Shown: positions 17,470 to 26,650, numbered from the stretch's first letter. The stretch: DNA of 59,488 nucleotides from Acanthaster planci (GCF_001949145.1 NW_019091397.1:175108-234595), one strand, 5' to 3'. Numbers and translations: made by a program. The notes: generated by a model not told the origin, from the sequence alone.

Positions 17470-18533
17470 TTACGACTGCAGGTCCGTCACCCAACTGTTG
17501 AACGACGAAGGATACCCCAACCATTTAACGAAATACTCGGTCTTTCCCTTTCTCCTGCGCTTCCGATCACTTTCGCCACTCGGTTCAGATCATCGGTTTT
17601 TCGCACCTTTTGCAATTCTTCCTCGTAAAACGAACCGCGAATACCTTCACTGTTATAATCTTTTAATGCGTACACGGGTCTTGTTTGCCGCCCACTGCGT
17701 TTGGCTATCGTAAATATCTCCTCGGTCCAGGATGGGAGGTAGGACTTTTCAAAGGTCAGCCGCCGTTTACTGACTCGAATCTTATCTCCCATTTTAAACC
17801 GAAATTTAGCGGGTGGCTTGGGCGGCGCATACAGACGTCTCCAAACAACGCTTTCATTCGCACCGGTGACTTCCGCGGGCTTCATTCCAATGGTACGGTG
17901 GTGCGAATGATTGTAGGTCTTCACCAGTGACCCCAAGACGTCGATGTATTTCAACGTGTTTTTCCACGTAAAGTACCGCCACATGCGAGACTTGAGCGTG
18001 CGGTTGAATCTCTCCACGACGGAGGCTTTGACCTCGCTGTTGGTCGTATAGAAATGTATCCCTTTCGTTTTAAGCATGTCTTGGAACGGACGGTTGGTAA
18101 ATTCACTGCCTTTATCCGTGTGAATCATCACGGGAGGTCTGCCGCTAGATCTGACATTGGTCTTGAAAGTGTTCACCAGCGCCTTGCTCGATTTATTTTT
18201 TAACGGAATAACCTACGCGTATTTGGAAAACACGTCGATCCAAGTCAGCGAGTATCTATAGCCTCTATTGTATTTGGATAAATTAGATACATCTACCAGA
18301 TCTGACTGATGGATTTCATCCCGACCCACTGCCATCATTCTATTTCTGGGATATCTTTTTCTGGCGGGTTTGTGGAACGTGTAGACGTCCTGTCCTCTAA
18401 GAAAGTCTCGAACCCGCTTTCGTGTAATCTTGTACTTTCCATCTTGCTTGGCGGCGCGATACAACCTGTTTACGCTGCTCAGACCGCTTTCGCAACCTAT
18501 GTCGTAATAGAGGGACTTTAGGTACTTTTTCAT
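17470..18533 (-). pseudogene. RVE integrase with C-terminal chromodomain, element A copy
   Basis: ATG 18533. Same family as 1-976. The catalytic residues D (HQSDLVDV), D (HTDKGSEF) and E (ASVVERFNR) are all kept. The C-terminus has an SH3-like stretch (KMGDKIRVSK) and, in a shifted frame, a chromodomain tail with EYFVKWLGYPSSFNSWV, which may guide integration to chromatin. Breaks: TAG at 18211-18213 (W codon in the other copy) and a one-base deletion near 17567. The stop is at 17470-17472. The 5' third (18300-18533) is much less like the B copy than the rest, so the gene is a mosaic. Confidence 0.9.
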
Positions 18534-19246
18534 GATCCTGCCTCGTCGAAGTCAAATTTTGAAATGACCGCTGGATATAGTTTAACCCCTTTTTAATGAC
18601 TCTGTTTTAATTCCTTTCTTGATCATTATTATTTATTTCTCCATTTCCCTTATTTGACCAATTTTCTTTATGTATCTATTTCTTTACCTAATTTTATTTA
18701 TTTATCCTAATTTGACTATTTTTCTTGATGTATCTATTTCTTTACCTAATTTTCTTTATTTATCCTTATTTGACTAATTTTTTATGTATCTATTTCTTTG
18801 CCTAAATCTCTTTACTTTTCCTTATTTTCTCTTTTTATTTATTTAACTATTTCTTTGACTATTTCTCTTATTCGTCTTTATTAATTATTTTTCTTATCTG
18901 ACCCAAACCAAAATACAAACAAGCGACGCAAACTATTCCCAATAACAACCATTTTATTTCAAACAAAAATTACATTACACGTTTCACCATTCAAACCATT
19001 AACTATACATCGTGTGAAAAAACGTAAGTACAAAAAGGAGGAACCCTGTGGCGACAGCCCTGAAGAAACCCTTAGCCATGTAAAATGAATGCTTTCAGTA
19101 CTTCTAATTTTTCTGCCTGCCGCAGTTCAAAACACAAAAACGTCGAAAGATCGAGTATAGCCGTCGAATGTGTATAGTGCGATGATAACTCTTGATTGTG
19201 TTGTACTTCGTGTATCCATGTGTCAATACACTCTTCAAGTCTATCG
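18534..19246. repeat. Pyrimidine-rich low-complexity spacer of element A
   Basis: No gene. Positions 18600-18900 are built of imperfect repeats of about 60 bases with TATCTATTTCTTTACCTAATT and TTTCTTTATTTATCC. Positions 18940-19240 show no coding signal. Occupies the place of the 203-bp tandem repeat in element B. Confidence 0.7.
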
Positions 19247-20209
19247 TCACACAGCTACTCCAACATGTCCCTTATAAANTATACATAGGTGTTGGGTTTG
19301 TGAGGGGTGGTCGATGGCACACCCCCCACATCTGCCCGCAATAAAACTAGGAAACATTAAATTAATGAACATTGCTACATGCGTATACAGACAGATCGTA
19401 GCCTCCGTGAAGAGTTCCTCGTTGGGTGGGGCGACTGGAACGGGGGCCGGTTTATGTAGAGGGGCGACTGGTGGCTCCTGCGCGGGGTCCATGGCTGGGC
19501 TTGCCGGGGCGACGGGTGGAGACCGCTGCATCACCGGAGCCGGGCTGTCCAGTAATGGGCTGACTGCCGGGCTTGGAGTGGGAGCCAGGACGACGGGTGG
19601 AGACGGCGGCAGAAACACGTCGTCGTCTGCGTAGAAAAGAAAATAATACAAATCTGTTTTTATTTCTCCGAAACTTCGCTGGCATTACGCAGACAGTAAC
19701 AAAGACGAATAAATACACGCACATGTACAACAAACGAAACTTACTGTCATCGGCGAGGTCAGATCGATGACTTCCACCTCCTCCATTCCGAACAATTCGA
19801 CATGTTCCATATCTGCGTGTGAGAAGAAATGAATAAAGCCAAATAATAAAAATCTGTTTGTATTTCTCCGAAACATCGCTGGCATTACAAAGACAAAGAC
19901 GACTAAATACACGCACATGTACATCGAACGAATCAATATCTACGTGTGACAAGAAATGAATAAAGTCATAAACGTACGGAAGGAACGTAGGTAGCCGCGA
20001 GGTTTATGACAGACGGTATTACGAGAGTGTTGCATCGATAACGAACGTAACTTACCCATTTCCCAACTGGGAGGATACATGGGTGATGCGTGCGGTGCGG
20101 GCGGAGGAACAACCTGTCCCCACATAGGGCCCTCGTCAGCCACGGGGGCCTCCAGTCTCGCCCACTCCTCCTCAGCGTCAAAGTTGGGGCCGAAAAACTT
20201 CTGGGCCAT
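19247..20209 (-). CDS. Spliced SIM / Pro-rich early gene of element A (three exons)
   Basis: Exon 1 20056-20209 (ATG 20209, 51 codons plus one base, with EEEWARLEAP and GPMWGQVVPPP), donor GTAAGT. Exon 2 19745-19812 after acceptor TTCTTCTCACACGCAG encodes MEEVEVIDLTS, a SUMO-interacting-motif pattern, then donor GTAAGT. Exon 3 19247-19626 after acceptor TTTTCTTTTCTACGCAG is Pro/Ala/Val-rich and ends with CGGCAIDHPSQTQHLC. Exon 2 needs one more base to keep the Pro-rich frame, so a one-base deletion after IDLT breaks the gene (compare GGATCCGATGAC in B with TCGCCGATGAC). One N is at 19279. The motif IDLT preceded by V/I and E also stands in conserved region 2 of adenovirus E1A. Product probably nuclear; role unproven. 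Confidence 0.65.
19640..19955. repeat. Duplicated intron/exon unit (~208 bp) within the SIM gene
   Basis: Positions 19640-19740 and 19848-19935 are near-identical (AATCTGTTTTTATTTCTCCG, GCTGGCATTAC, AAATACACGCACATGTACA). Each is followed on the plus-strand right by an acceptor-like TCTGCGTGTGAGAAGAAATG or TCTACGTGTGACAAGAAATG. The duplication contained a second SIM exon, of which only a stub remains near 19936-19945. B still has two SIM exons, one per orientation. Confidence 0.6.
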
Positions 20210-20310
20210 GATGATAGACGATGTTATGCTGATAACGTTGATACAGAAGATGGCGATGCTGATGATGACGGTGGCGTTCAAGCAAGATGGATCTGGAGGG
20301 CCAGCTCTGC

Positions 20311-20322
20311 CCCCTTTTATCC
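20311..20322 (-). promoter_or_regulatory. TATA-like box of the SIM gene, element A
   Basis: Minus strand GGATAAAAGGGG, 102 bases upstream of the ATG at 20209. The identical core is kept in element B at 2878-2888. Confidence 0.55.
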
Positions 20323-20463
20323 ATTTTACTGGTCTTTGTTCGTTGAATCATAGAGCAAGGAAATTTCCCGCCAATTTTACGCAAACCAATTAACACATCA
20401 GGCGCTTTGTTCTACCCAATGCAAGCGTCGTCCATTTCTTTGATGGCTTCATCGATGGCCGGT

Positions 20464-20978
20464 NNNNNNNNNNNNNNNNNNNNNNNNNNNNNNNNNNNNN
20501 NNNNNNNNNNNNNNNNNNNNNNNNNNNNNNNNNNNNNNNNNNNNNNNNNNNNNNNNNNNNNNNNNNNNNNNNNNNNNNNNNNNNNNNNNNNNNNNNNNNN
20601 NNNNNNNNNNNNNNNNNNNNNNNNNNNNNNNNNNNNNNNNNNNNNNNNNNNNNNNNNNNNNNNNNNNNNNNNNNNNNNNNNNNNNNNNNNNNNNNNNNNN
20701 NNNNNNNNNNNNNNNNNNNNNNNNNNNNNNNNNNNNNNNNNNNNNNNNNNNNNNNNNNNNNNNNNNNNNNNNNNNNNNNNNNNNNNNNNNNNNNNNNNNN
20801 NNNNNNNNNNNNNNNNNNNNNNNNNNNNNNNNNNNNNNNNNNNNNNNNNNNNNNNNNNNNNNNNNNNNNNNNNNNNNNNNNNNNNNNNNNNNNNNNNNNN
20901 NNNNNNNNNNNNNNNNNNNNNNNNNNNNNNNNNNNNNNNNNNNNNNNNNNNNNNNNNNNNNNNNNNNNNNNNNNNNNN
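20464..20978. other. Assembly gap (515 N)
   Basis: Run of N. Both right-hand flanks are copies of a 150-bp tandem repeat, the probable cause of the break. Expected content: further repeat copies and most of the PC4 domain. Confidence 0.95.
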
Positions 20979-21250
20979 TTTGGCGCTAGACTGGAAATCC
21001 GTCTCCATTGGCTCTAATACTTTAGGGGTCTTTAGTGGCGCGGTCATTCTTTGTTCAAGCAACGCTCTTTTCCTCGATCCCTCTTCCAAAGGCACTTGAG
21101 CAACATGGCGTCCCTCTGTCAATTTAAATTTGGCGCTAGACTGGAAATCCGTCTCCATTGGTTCTAATACTTTAGGGGTCTTTAGTGGTGCGGTCATTCT
21201 TTGTTCAAGCAACGCTCTTTTCCTCGATCCCTCTTCCAAAGGCACTTGAG
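20979..21250 (-). repeat. 150-bp coding tandem repeat of the PC4-like gene
   Basis: The string GGCACTTGAG recurs at 21091 and 21241, and TTTGGCGCTAGACTGG at 20979 and 21129: a period of exactly 150 bases (50 codons). Copies differ at only a few bases, so the duplication is recent. Element B has a single unit. Confidence 0.9.
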
Positions 21251-21408
21251 CCATTGGGGCCTGTTCCATTTCTTGACGAAATTCAGAGACCGAATTAAGG
21301 CTGCCGGCCATATCTACACGGGGGACCAAGGGGTGTGTGTTTGATGACCGGCCATCTTTCGCGATTGAACGTCTTCCAGAAAATACCACTTTCACGATGT
21401 TCCACTCG

Positions 21409-21534
21409 CTTTTATTTCATTTTCTTGAATGAGATATTGCGCAACAGCCCGTAATATCGCGTGATGTCATTCTTGAGAGGATGACTCATCATTTTTTAAC
21501 AAAAAGATTATTGACATGACGTAGCATGACGTCA
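21409..21534 (-). promoter_or_regulatory. Putative promoter of the PC4-like gene: TATA, AP-1 and CRE sites
   Basis: Reading on the minus strand upstream of ATG 21311: AAATAAAAGC (21409-21418), TGACTCA-type AP-1 site (plus strand 21482-21488) and TGACGTCA (21527-21534). TGACATGACG and TGATGTCA variants lie between. The cluster of bZIP sites is close to the start of this gene and also near the divergent end of the death-domain gene. Confidence 0.5.
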
Positions 21535-21604
21535 TTTTCTAAACATAAATCATATAGATTCCATTCCTTTCGATCGACCTTAAACGGTTTTTCCCCTTAA
21601 AACT

Positions 21605-21946
21605 TTACTCCAGGTATAACAATTCATAGGCTCCAATCGAAATATTACACCGTTGACACTCCGTGAGAAGTCTTTCGATCGTGGCTTCTTTATAATTACG
21701 CCGTTTCCACTACACCAAGGCTTAAAAACATTGCCCCCACAAATTTAATCTGTTTTCTTCTTTATGCCTAAATAAATCGGCGCTGGAAAGACCGAGAGAC
21801 ATCAAAAGCTCTTCCCACGGTTTCGTCTTTGATTCGTCCTGTTCTTTGACGAGATTACCAGCCAGTTTAGCTAGCTGTCGCTCCTTTACTTCGGAGGCCA
21901 GATACATTAATCGTGTAGGCCGACAGTTTGGGATTTCGCTGCCCAT
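21605..21946 (-). pseudogene. Death-domain protein, element A copy
   Basis: ATG 21946. LAKLAGNLVKEQDE, KPWEELLMSLGLSSADLF, N..NLWGQCF match the B protein, then in the same frame, after TAA (about 21721) and TAG (about 21710), the last helices follow (EATIERLLTECQRCNIS and AYELL). The stop is at 21605-21607. Hence two nonsense codons break the last part of the domain, while B is open. No IYQEI module precedes it; the upstream sequence soon enters the right terminal repeat. Confidence 0.7.
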
Positions 21947-22035
21947 ATTTATCTCTCGATCTGCTACCTTTCGAATCAAATATTCATTTGAACTACGGCA
22001 TCAAAATTATTACCTTTTAACGTTTTCTCTCCGGG

Positions 22036-22281
22036 TCTTTTGTTAAGGGATTATCGCTCACAACCCTGCGGCACGTACGGTCCTTTTGTTTAGGGATTAT
22101 CGCTTCCTACTTCCTAATTACTTTTGGATCTCCCTGTAGGCCCGTCGGTATTTTTCCATGACGTCACACCTTCAACTCATCCTGTTTCATCCTGTTATAC
22201 CATCATTTCATAAGCAAGGTCACTGTGTACTTTAAAAAGTGTACTATAAAAAGTGTATCATATTGCCCCCCCCCCACTACT
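22036..22281 (-). repeat. Right terminal inverted repeat of element A
   Basis: Reverse complement matches 9277-9519. Carries one CRE octamer (22159-22166) and two iterons. Has a G-run two bases longer than the left end. Ends CCACTACT at 22281, followed by agcttg. Confidence 0.93.
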
Positions 22282-22637
22282 AGCTTGACGATCGTCAGTA
22301 TTTTGACGGCCTTTAGTTTAGCGGTCAGTACCATCGTATCTAGCATAGTGGCCTCTGTCAGAGCCGCGGGAACTCCTAGTCCAAATATCGAATCGCCGGG
22401 ACCCACACCGACGCTACCGTCTCAAGAAGGAGTAACCGATTGGATCAAACGACAACTTCAAAACTTGTCAAACGTTTCGAAGAAACTATGTCTGAAAGTG
22501 CTTGGGGCATTGCCGGGAGTGTACTAAGTTGGATATTCAACGTGGCGAGTAAAGCGATCGGTTGGATCGCAGATCACGTGTGGACGTTATTGGTGGGCGT
22601 GGGCGTTTTAATTTTGACCTATGTTCAAAAGACGTAA
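22282..22637 (+). pseudogene. 3' part of the interrupted membrane protein gene of element C
   Basis: Resumes the frame cut at 9276. First comes a hydrophobic helix (LTIVSILTAFSLAVSTIVSS), then a Pro-rich linker, an amphipathic region DWIKRQLQNLSNV and, after a frameshift near 22515, a second long hydrophobic stretch (AIGWIADHVWTLLVGVGVLI) ending at TAA 22635-22637. A two-segment membrane protein with a coiled-coil N-terminus. Function unknown. Confidence 0.65.
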
Positions 22638-22661
22638 GTAGATTTACGGGGTAAAAAAACA

Positions 22662-22704
22662 CTTTCTCTAAATTGAGAAAGGCGGTCTGGTTTTTTTTTT
22701 TTTG
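22662..22704. terminator. Hairpin and T-run at the convergent gene junction of element C
   Basis: CTTTCTC (22662-22668) and GAGAAAG (22675-22681) form a 7-bp stem with a 6-base loop; a run of 13 T follows at 22692-22704. It lies between the plus gene ending at 22637 and the minus gene ending at 22734, so it probably served 3'-end formation. Confidence 0.45.
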
Positions 22705-22733
22705 CCTTTTATTTTTGCCAAGTCAAAGTTGAC

Positions 22734-23755
22734 TTAAGTTAATACGTTGTACAACATAAATCCAAGTCCAGCGACCGCAATAGTTTCAACGGTCAACGAC
22801 AAATTTTCTTCGTTGTGAATGCCCAACGGTTTCTTTTCGAGAAGTGCTGTTGGTGGTAAAATAGGATCCGACTTTGGTAAACTTTTCAGAGTAGGTTCCG
22901 TCTCTGTAACTTGTTTAGTAACTTGTTCATCAACATCTGATTCCGTAGGAACAACGCTAGAGTTTAAAGTTGGAACATAAGCCGTCCGCATGCCGGCTGT
23001 CGCGATTTGCAAATTGCTGTTGTATCCCTCAAATGTTCCGATGCGGAAGTCCATGTCGGAGGGCACCAAGTATAAACCAGGTGCCACTACGAAATTCAAC
23101 GGCGATTTCACGTACTGCAACGAATCCTGAAATTTGTCTATACTTGCCTCCAAATCAGACAACGAATTTATTGAAGATTCCACGATCGTTATAAACTGTT
23201 GTAAGGCGTCTAACCGGTGCAGGTGCCATTACGCTCGTTCTGTTTGTGACTGGGCACCAAGCAGCGCGTAAACGTAAGCTCTGATCGACTCGTTTACTTT
23301 TGTGATTCCCACGTCTGTAAGTTTACTATTTTGGGGATAAAGTCGCACCAAGCCAATGTCACAGCATCAGACTGTGTAATCCAAGTTACGGTATAGGTAC
23401 TCGCGTGACCCGAGCCTTTGGGTGGATCAGCCCAACCAAAGCTTATATAACTGGATCCCGCATATTTGCCGTTTATTATGTGTAAGTTGTGTGCGTTGTA
23501 ATTTTTGAACAGGACCGGCATATAGCTGTTGTCGTAATATTAGGCTGTTCCCAATCCGTTTGATATAGTATCCCTCGTTTGTTTAAACGATTTATTTTGG
23601 TCAACGTGAAACAAGTGTCTGTAACTTTCCGATAGTCGTAATTGTTTTGAACTTGTCAAAGATGTCGTTGCTAAGTATAGGCATCACGCAGTCGTAAAAT
23701 ATCTTTCTCACGTACACGTGATAATTGGCTAAAATTGGCTCCCATTAGTTTTTAT
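22734..23755 (-). pseudogene. Hypothetical protein of element C with C-terminal hydrophobic end
   Basis: At least three frames joined by frameshifts near 23190 and 23530. Segments in order: YVRKIFYDCVMPILSNDIFD; NAHNLHIINGKYAGSSYISF with VTWITQSDAVTLAW; then LNFVVAPGLYLVPSDMDF, YNSNLQIATAGMRTAYVPTL and a C-terminal hydrophobic segment IAVAGLGFMLYNVLT. The middle is beta-rich and the size (about 340 residues) would suit a virion protein, but I do not recognise it and no family can be named. Confidence 0.5.
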
Positions 23756-23763
23756 AAAAGATT

Positions 23764-24513
23764 TTAAAAAGGAGGTGCCGAAGGGTAAGCGGAAGGTTGT
23801 TCTTGGTCCTGTGCATACTGCACAGCCTTGGACGAAGTTACTCGCCGAGTTTTTTCATAAGGTCTTTTTTTAAAAACTGCCACTCTTTCCTTGGCTAAAG
23901 TCTCTGCTTTGGCTTGCACTGACGGTCAAATTCGGCTTTGTCCATTGTTTTAGCTTGTTGCAACTTGGTCTTCGTGTTTGACCGAATCTTTTCCTTCCAT
24001 TCGTTAAATTTTCTAAGTTCGGTCAAAATAAAGACAAATTCTTTTTGAGAAATATTACAATCTTCAATCGCGATTGAGACGTTCTTGTCTATGGTGTTTA
24101 ACTTGGCGTCCGCAAGCATTCTAATTTGATCGTGCTTTTTCAGTTTATGAGTCAACCTGCGACTGGCGTACTTTTACATCGCGTAAGCGCCAAATGCACT
24201 AATTGCTATGCCTTCCATCACAAGTCCAATGGGTCCAGTAATAACTCCCAAAATAGCGGAGATTCCAATGGCCGCAGCGCCACAATGGCGGCAGACGTGG
24301 CGTCTATTGCTTCGACCCCGTATTCCTCGTATTTGAGCGCGGTAGGTATTCGCTTGATCTTTTTGTAAAAAGTTTCTCTGGCGTCACGCTCTCGTAAGAT
24401 TCGTCCGCGGATGTCTTCAATGTTTTGAAGGCGGTAAACTTTTGTCGCGTGTTTCGGCTTGGTACCCACTCAAGTCGGGGTACGTACGTATTCGAATGAT
24501 TGTCTGTCGTCAT
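23764..24513 (-). pseudogene. Conserved helical protein of element C (KLKKHDQI family)
   Basis: ATG 24513. After a frameshift the N-terminal part reads TKVYRLQNIEDIRGRILRER with a basic KKIKRIPTALKYEEYG; a hydrophobic middle (GPIGLVMEGIAISAFGAYAM) precedes LTHKLKKHDQIRMLADAKLNTI, then EDCNISQKEFVFILTELRKF, and a basic tail to TAA at 23764. This layout (membrane-like hairpin, then KHxxI..LA..KLN.I and an EF-hand-like ISxxEF segment) recurs beside divergent PolB genes in several invertebrates. No function is assigned to my knowledge. At least three frameshifts. Confidence 0.6.
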
Positions 24514-24712
24514 CTTTTTAAAATATACGTTTATAAGTGCACGTTTGAAAAAATGTCTAGCTCGAGTAAGATTATGCCGTCTTTATTGTTGATGATTTCT
24601 CCCCGCTCGTTTCTCGACGAAAAATGTAAACTCGTTATTTGATCGTTTACAAGTAACTTTGCACTTTCGCTCTGGTCTGACTTAGTGCACAACACGTATG
24701 CCCACTCCCTAT

Positions 24713-25396
24713 TTAAAGCGATGCAGCGACCTTCTTTATAGTTGTTAATATTTCTTGAATTAAATTAAATAGAAATTGTGTCGGGCGTGTAATTTCTGGA
24801 GCAGGAAATGCACCTTTTCTATATGTTTCTATCTTTATTATGTCTTCCTCTAGTTCATTTATTTTATCATTAATTGAGGAACTAAATTCTTCAAAATTCC
24901 CCGCTTCATAAGCTCGAATATAGTCTCTTATTACGTCATAAAACAAAACTAAACTGTCTGCTTCTCATTCTTGCAACGGCAATGTCAGTTCAGGCATTTC
25001 TACCATTTCTTCAATATCAACTCGATAAATTTCTTCGTCAGGTATAGGCTGGTAATACATTACATACTCTCCGTTAGACTGTTTATACCACTTATTTAAG
25101 ACCCTACCTTCAGGCATTTCAGACTCTGGTAGAAAACGCCGTAATTCATCATGGAATTGTACGTCTTGTTGTATAGGGTTACGCCAGTCTACCGCCCTTT
25201 CGGCAGGACTTTCTTCGACTTGAGTTTGCCATTCAATTTCTGTGGATTTTGTAATGTTGAAGTGACGCGGATGAAAGCTTACCTTTCTGACTTTAATGTT
25301 TTTATCGCCTTTTAGATTATCGATTTGATTTTCTAATTCAAACGTCTGCTCGCTTTTGGTCAAATAAAGAGAATGTGTTTCTATATGATTCGACAT
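24713..25396 (-). pseudogene. Hypothetical acidic protein of element C
   Basis: ATG 25396; one frame of 227 codons interrupted only by TGA at 24965-24967. The first half is polar with DNLKGDKNIKVRKVSFHPRH and WYKQSNGEYVMYYQPIPDEE; the second half is helical (LFYDVIRDYIRAYEAGNFEEF, then NDKINELEEDIIKIETYR). Not recognised. It is among the least damaged genes of element C. Confidence 0.5.
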
Positions 25397-25488
25397 GTTT
25401 TAGAATAAACTATACTATAATAAGCTAAACTTAAATCTTTTTACACGTATCATAATTTGTGCAAGCGAGCCAAGTCGTAATGCCCACG

Positions 25489-25710
25489 TCACCGAACGCG
25501 TATGCAATTGTTGATATACGCACCCTTACACACCTGCCATTTTTGAAGTGGGTTTAATGTCGATCGCGTCGTATTGCACACAGTTAATTTGTATCGTGGG
25601 CAAATGGCCATGCCCAATTTTTCGTAGTTTATTGCGAATTGTCGGCAGAAGTATAAATAAATTCGACGCCATCTTTTGGCAATATTTTTGCATTTAAATT
25701 GTAGGCTCAT
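25489..25710 (-). CDS. Possible short protein of element C
   Basis: 73 codons (MSLQFKCKNIAKRWRRIYLY...), basic, no recognised domain. Position between two minus-strand genes on the same strand is its only support. Could be chance. Confidence 0.25.
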   Translation of the reverse strand: MSLQFKCKNIAKRWRRIYLYFCRQFAINYEKLGMAICPRYKLTVCNTTRSTLNPLQKWQVCKGAYINNCIRVR

Positions 25711-25761
25711 AAATAATTGTAGGTTTTAATTTAATCGGCGTTTTCTGAAAAGATTCTCAAT

Positions 25762-26152
25762 TTATTTGCGGCGTCGGTGTTTCTCAGAGATTTTAAACAG
25801 GCCTTTTACAGTTTCTGCAGTTTCTTTTGTCATGTCTTGATAACAGACGGCAATTAAACCTCGGAGCGGTTTACCTCTGGAAATCTTGCCCGCTAAAACT
25901 TAGTTTACTTTATGTTCGACGAGATCAGCTTGTTCCGCAGTTAATTTAACGTCTAATTCTTTAAATATTTTACTTATTTTCGATTTTGGCTTTTTGTAGA
26001 CGAAACGCTGATTGTATTTTTTCTGCTTTGTCTGAATAAATGTGAGTTAATATTAATCCACAATCGCAGCAGACGGAATTAGACTCTTCTCTTCTTTCCC
26101 TTCTATTTGTATGTGGACACTTGTTTTCTTCTTCTTCGTCTTTAATTTTCAC
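25762..26152 (-). pseudogene. TFIIB-like protein of element C (zinc ribbon plus cyclin-like segment)
   Basis: ATG 26152. The N-terminus CPHTNRRERREESNSVCCDCG has the C..H...C..C spacing of a TFIIB-type zinc ribbon. After a frameshift near 25970 the C-terminal part reads LDVKLTAEQADLVEHKV, a stop (TAA near 25900), then KISRGKPLRGLIAVCY and ETAETVKGLFKIS, which resembles a TFIIB cyclin repeat (helices ending in GK..RG.....AVC, then a T...I..-like helix). It would recruit RNA polymerase II to element promoters. Shorter than cellular TFIIB (one cyclin-like repeat). The assignment of the second half is less certain than the ribbon. Confidence 0.55.
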
Positions 26153-26261
26153 GTGTGTTGCTTTTTTGTCAAATAAAACAAATAAATCGCGTTAGTCTGA
26201 TGGTAAATAATTGTCCATTGTTTTTAAAACGTTATTTATTTAAGGAACGTAAAATGGCCCA

Positions 26262-26283
26262 CAGTTATTCCTGGGAATAACTG
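26262..26283. promoter_or_regulatory. Perfect 22-base palindrome upstream of the TFIIB-like gene
   Basis: CAGTTATTCC, TG, GGAATAACTG: 10-base arms with no mismatch. It lies about 110 bases upstream of ATG 26152 and just before the Cys-rich gene ends at 26343, so it is in an intergenic position between two minus-strand genes. Operator, terminator or small hairpin all fit. Confidence 0.45.
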
Positions 26284-26342
26284 AGGTTTATAATAGTTTT
26301 TAAGTTAATTCGTAGGTTAATTCATCAGTTTAGTTCTCAAGT

Positions 26343-26650
26343 TTAATTGGCCAAGTCTATTAAATCTTGGGGTGGAACATCTACTCTAATTAAATCTTTT
26401 ATGTCGACGTTGAATTCAATTATTAACCCAATTTCATATAAATCAGAATCAAGTTTAGATCCGGCATTAGGCGGTGAGTCTTCTTCTCGTTTGTGTCTAA
26501 TCTTTTTTGTCGGTCATCCACAAATACCACGTGATCCATTCCTTCCAAGTCCACGCAATGTACGCAGCAGATACAATCGACGCAACCTAAACATTCTATA
26601 CAATTGCTTAAGTCAAAACACACTTCGCAGCTGTTTAAGGTGTTTGAATT
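26343..26650 (-). pseudogene. Cys-rich protein of element C
   Basis: Minus-strand frames carry CEVCFDLSNCIECLGCVDC and ICCVHC, a dense series of C-x2-C pairs that probably bind zinc, then after a frameshift near 26480 an acidic C-terminus (LIIEFNVDIKDLIRVDVPPQ) ending at TAA 26343-26345. No ATG is found; the 5' end is degenerate. Not assignable to a family. Confidence 0.45.

Larger units (their letters stand above)
20412..21311 (-). pseudogene. PC4/Sub1-like protein with 50-residue repeats, element A (gap inside)
   Basis: ATG 21311 (MAGSLNSVSEFRQEMEQ) to TAG 20412-20414. The visible N-terminal part is a tandem of 50 residues: PLEEGSRKRALLEQRMTAPL, KTPKVLEPMETDFQSSAK, FKLTEGRHV, then PLEEGS again. 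The last visible residues PAIDEAIKEMDDACIG match the end of the PC4-like protein of element B, so the PC4 domain lies in the run of N (20464-20978). The repeat unit ends inside the first strand of the PC4 domain (KFKLTEGRHV), which means each duplication copied the domain start. Whether the gene is intact cannot be judged because of the gap; nothing in the visible part breaks it. Inferred nuclear DNA-binding regulator. Confidence 0.7.
9277..22281 (+). mobile_element. Complete Polinton/Maverick element A (13,005 bp)
   Basis: Bounded by terminal inverted repeats of about 243-246 bp that begin AGTAGTGGGGGGGGCAAT on both ends. Flanked by six-base sequences ggcgtg (9271-9276) and agcttg (22282-22287), identical at 4 of 6 positions: a degenerate target duplication of the length typical of Polintons. 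Removing one copy leaves the host gene of element C in frame. Contains pPolB, membrane protein, packaging ATPase, small virion-type proteins, major and minor capsid, core protein and integrase, plus accessory SIM, PC4 and death-domain genes. No adenain-type protease is visible; a deletion near 15230 probably removed it. All core genes carry stops or frameshifts, so it is a fossil. It is younger than element C, which it interrupts. Confidence 0.92.
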
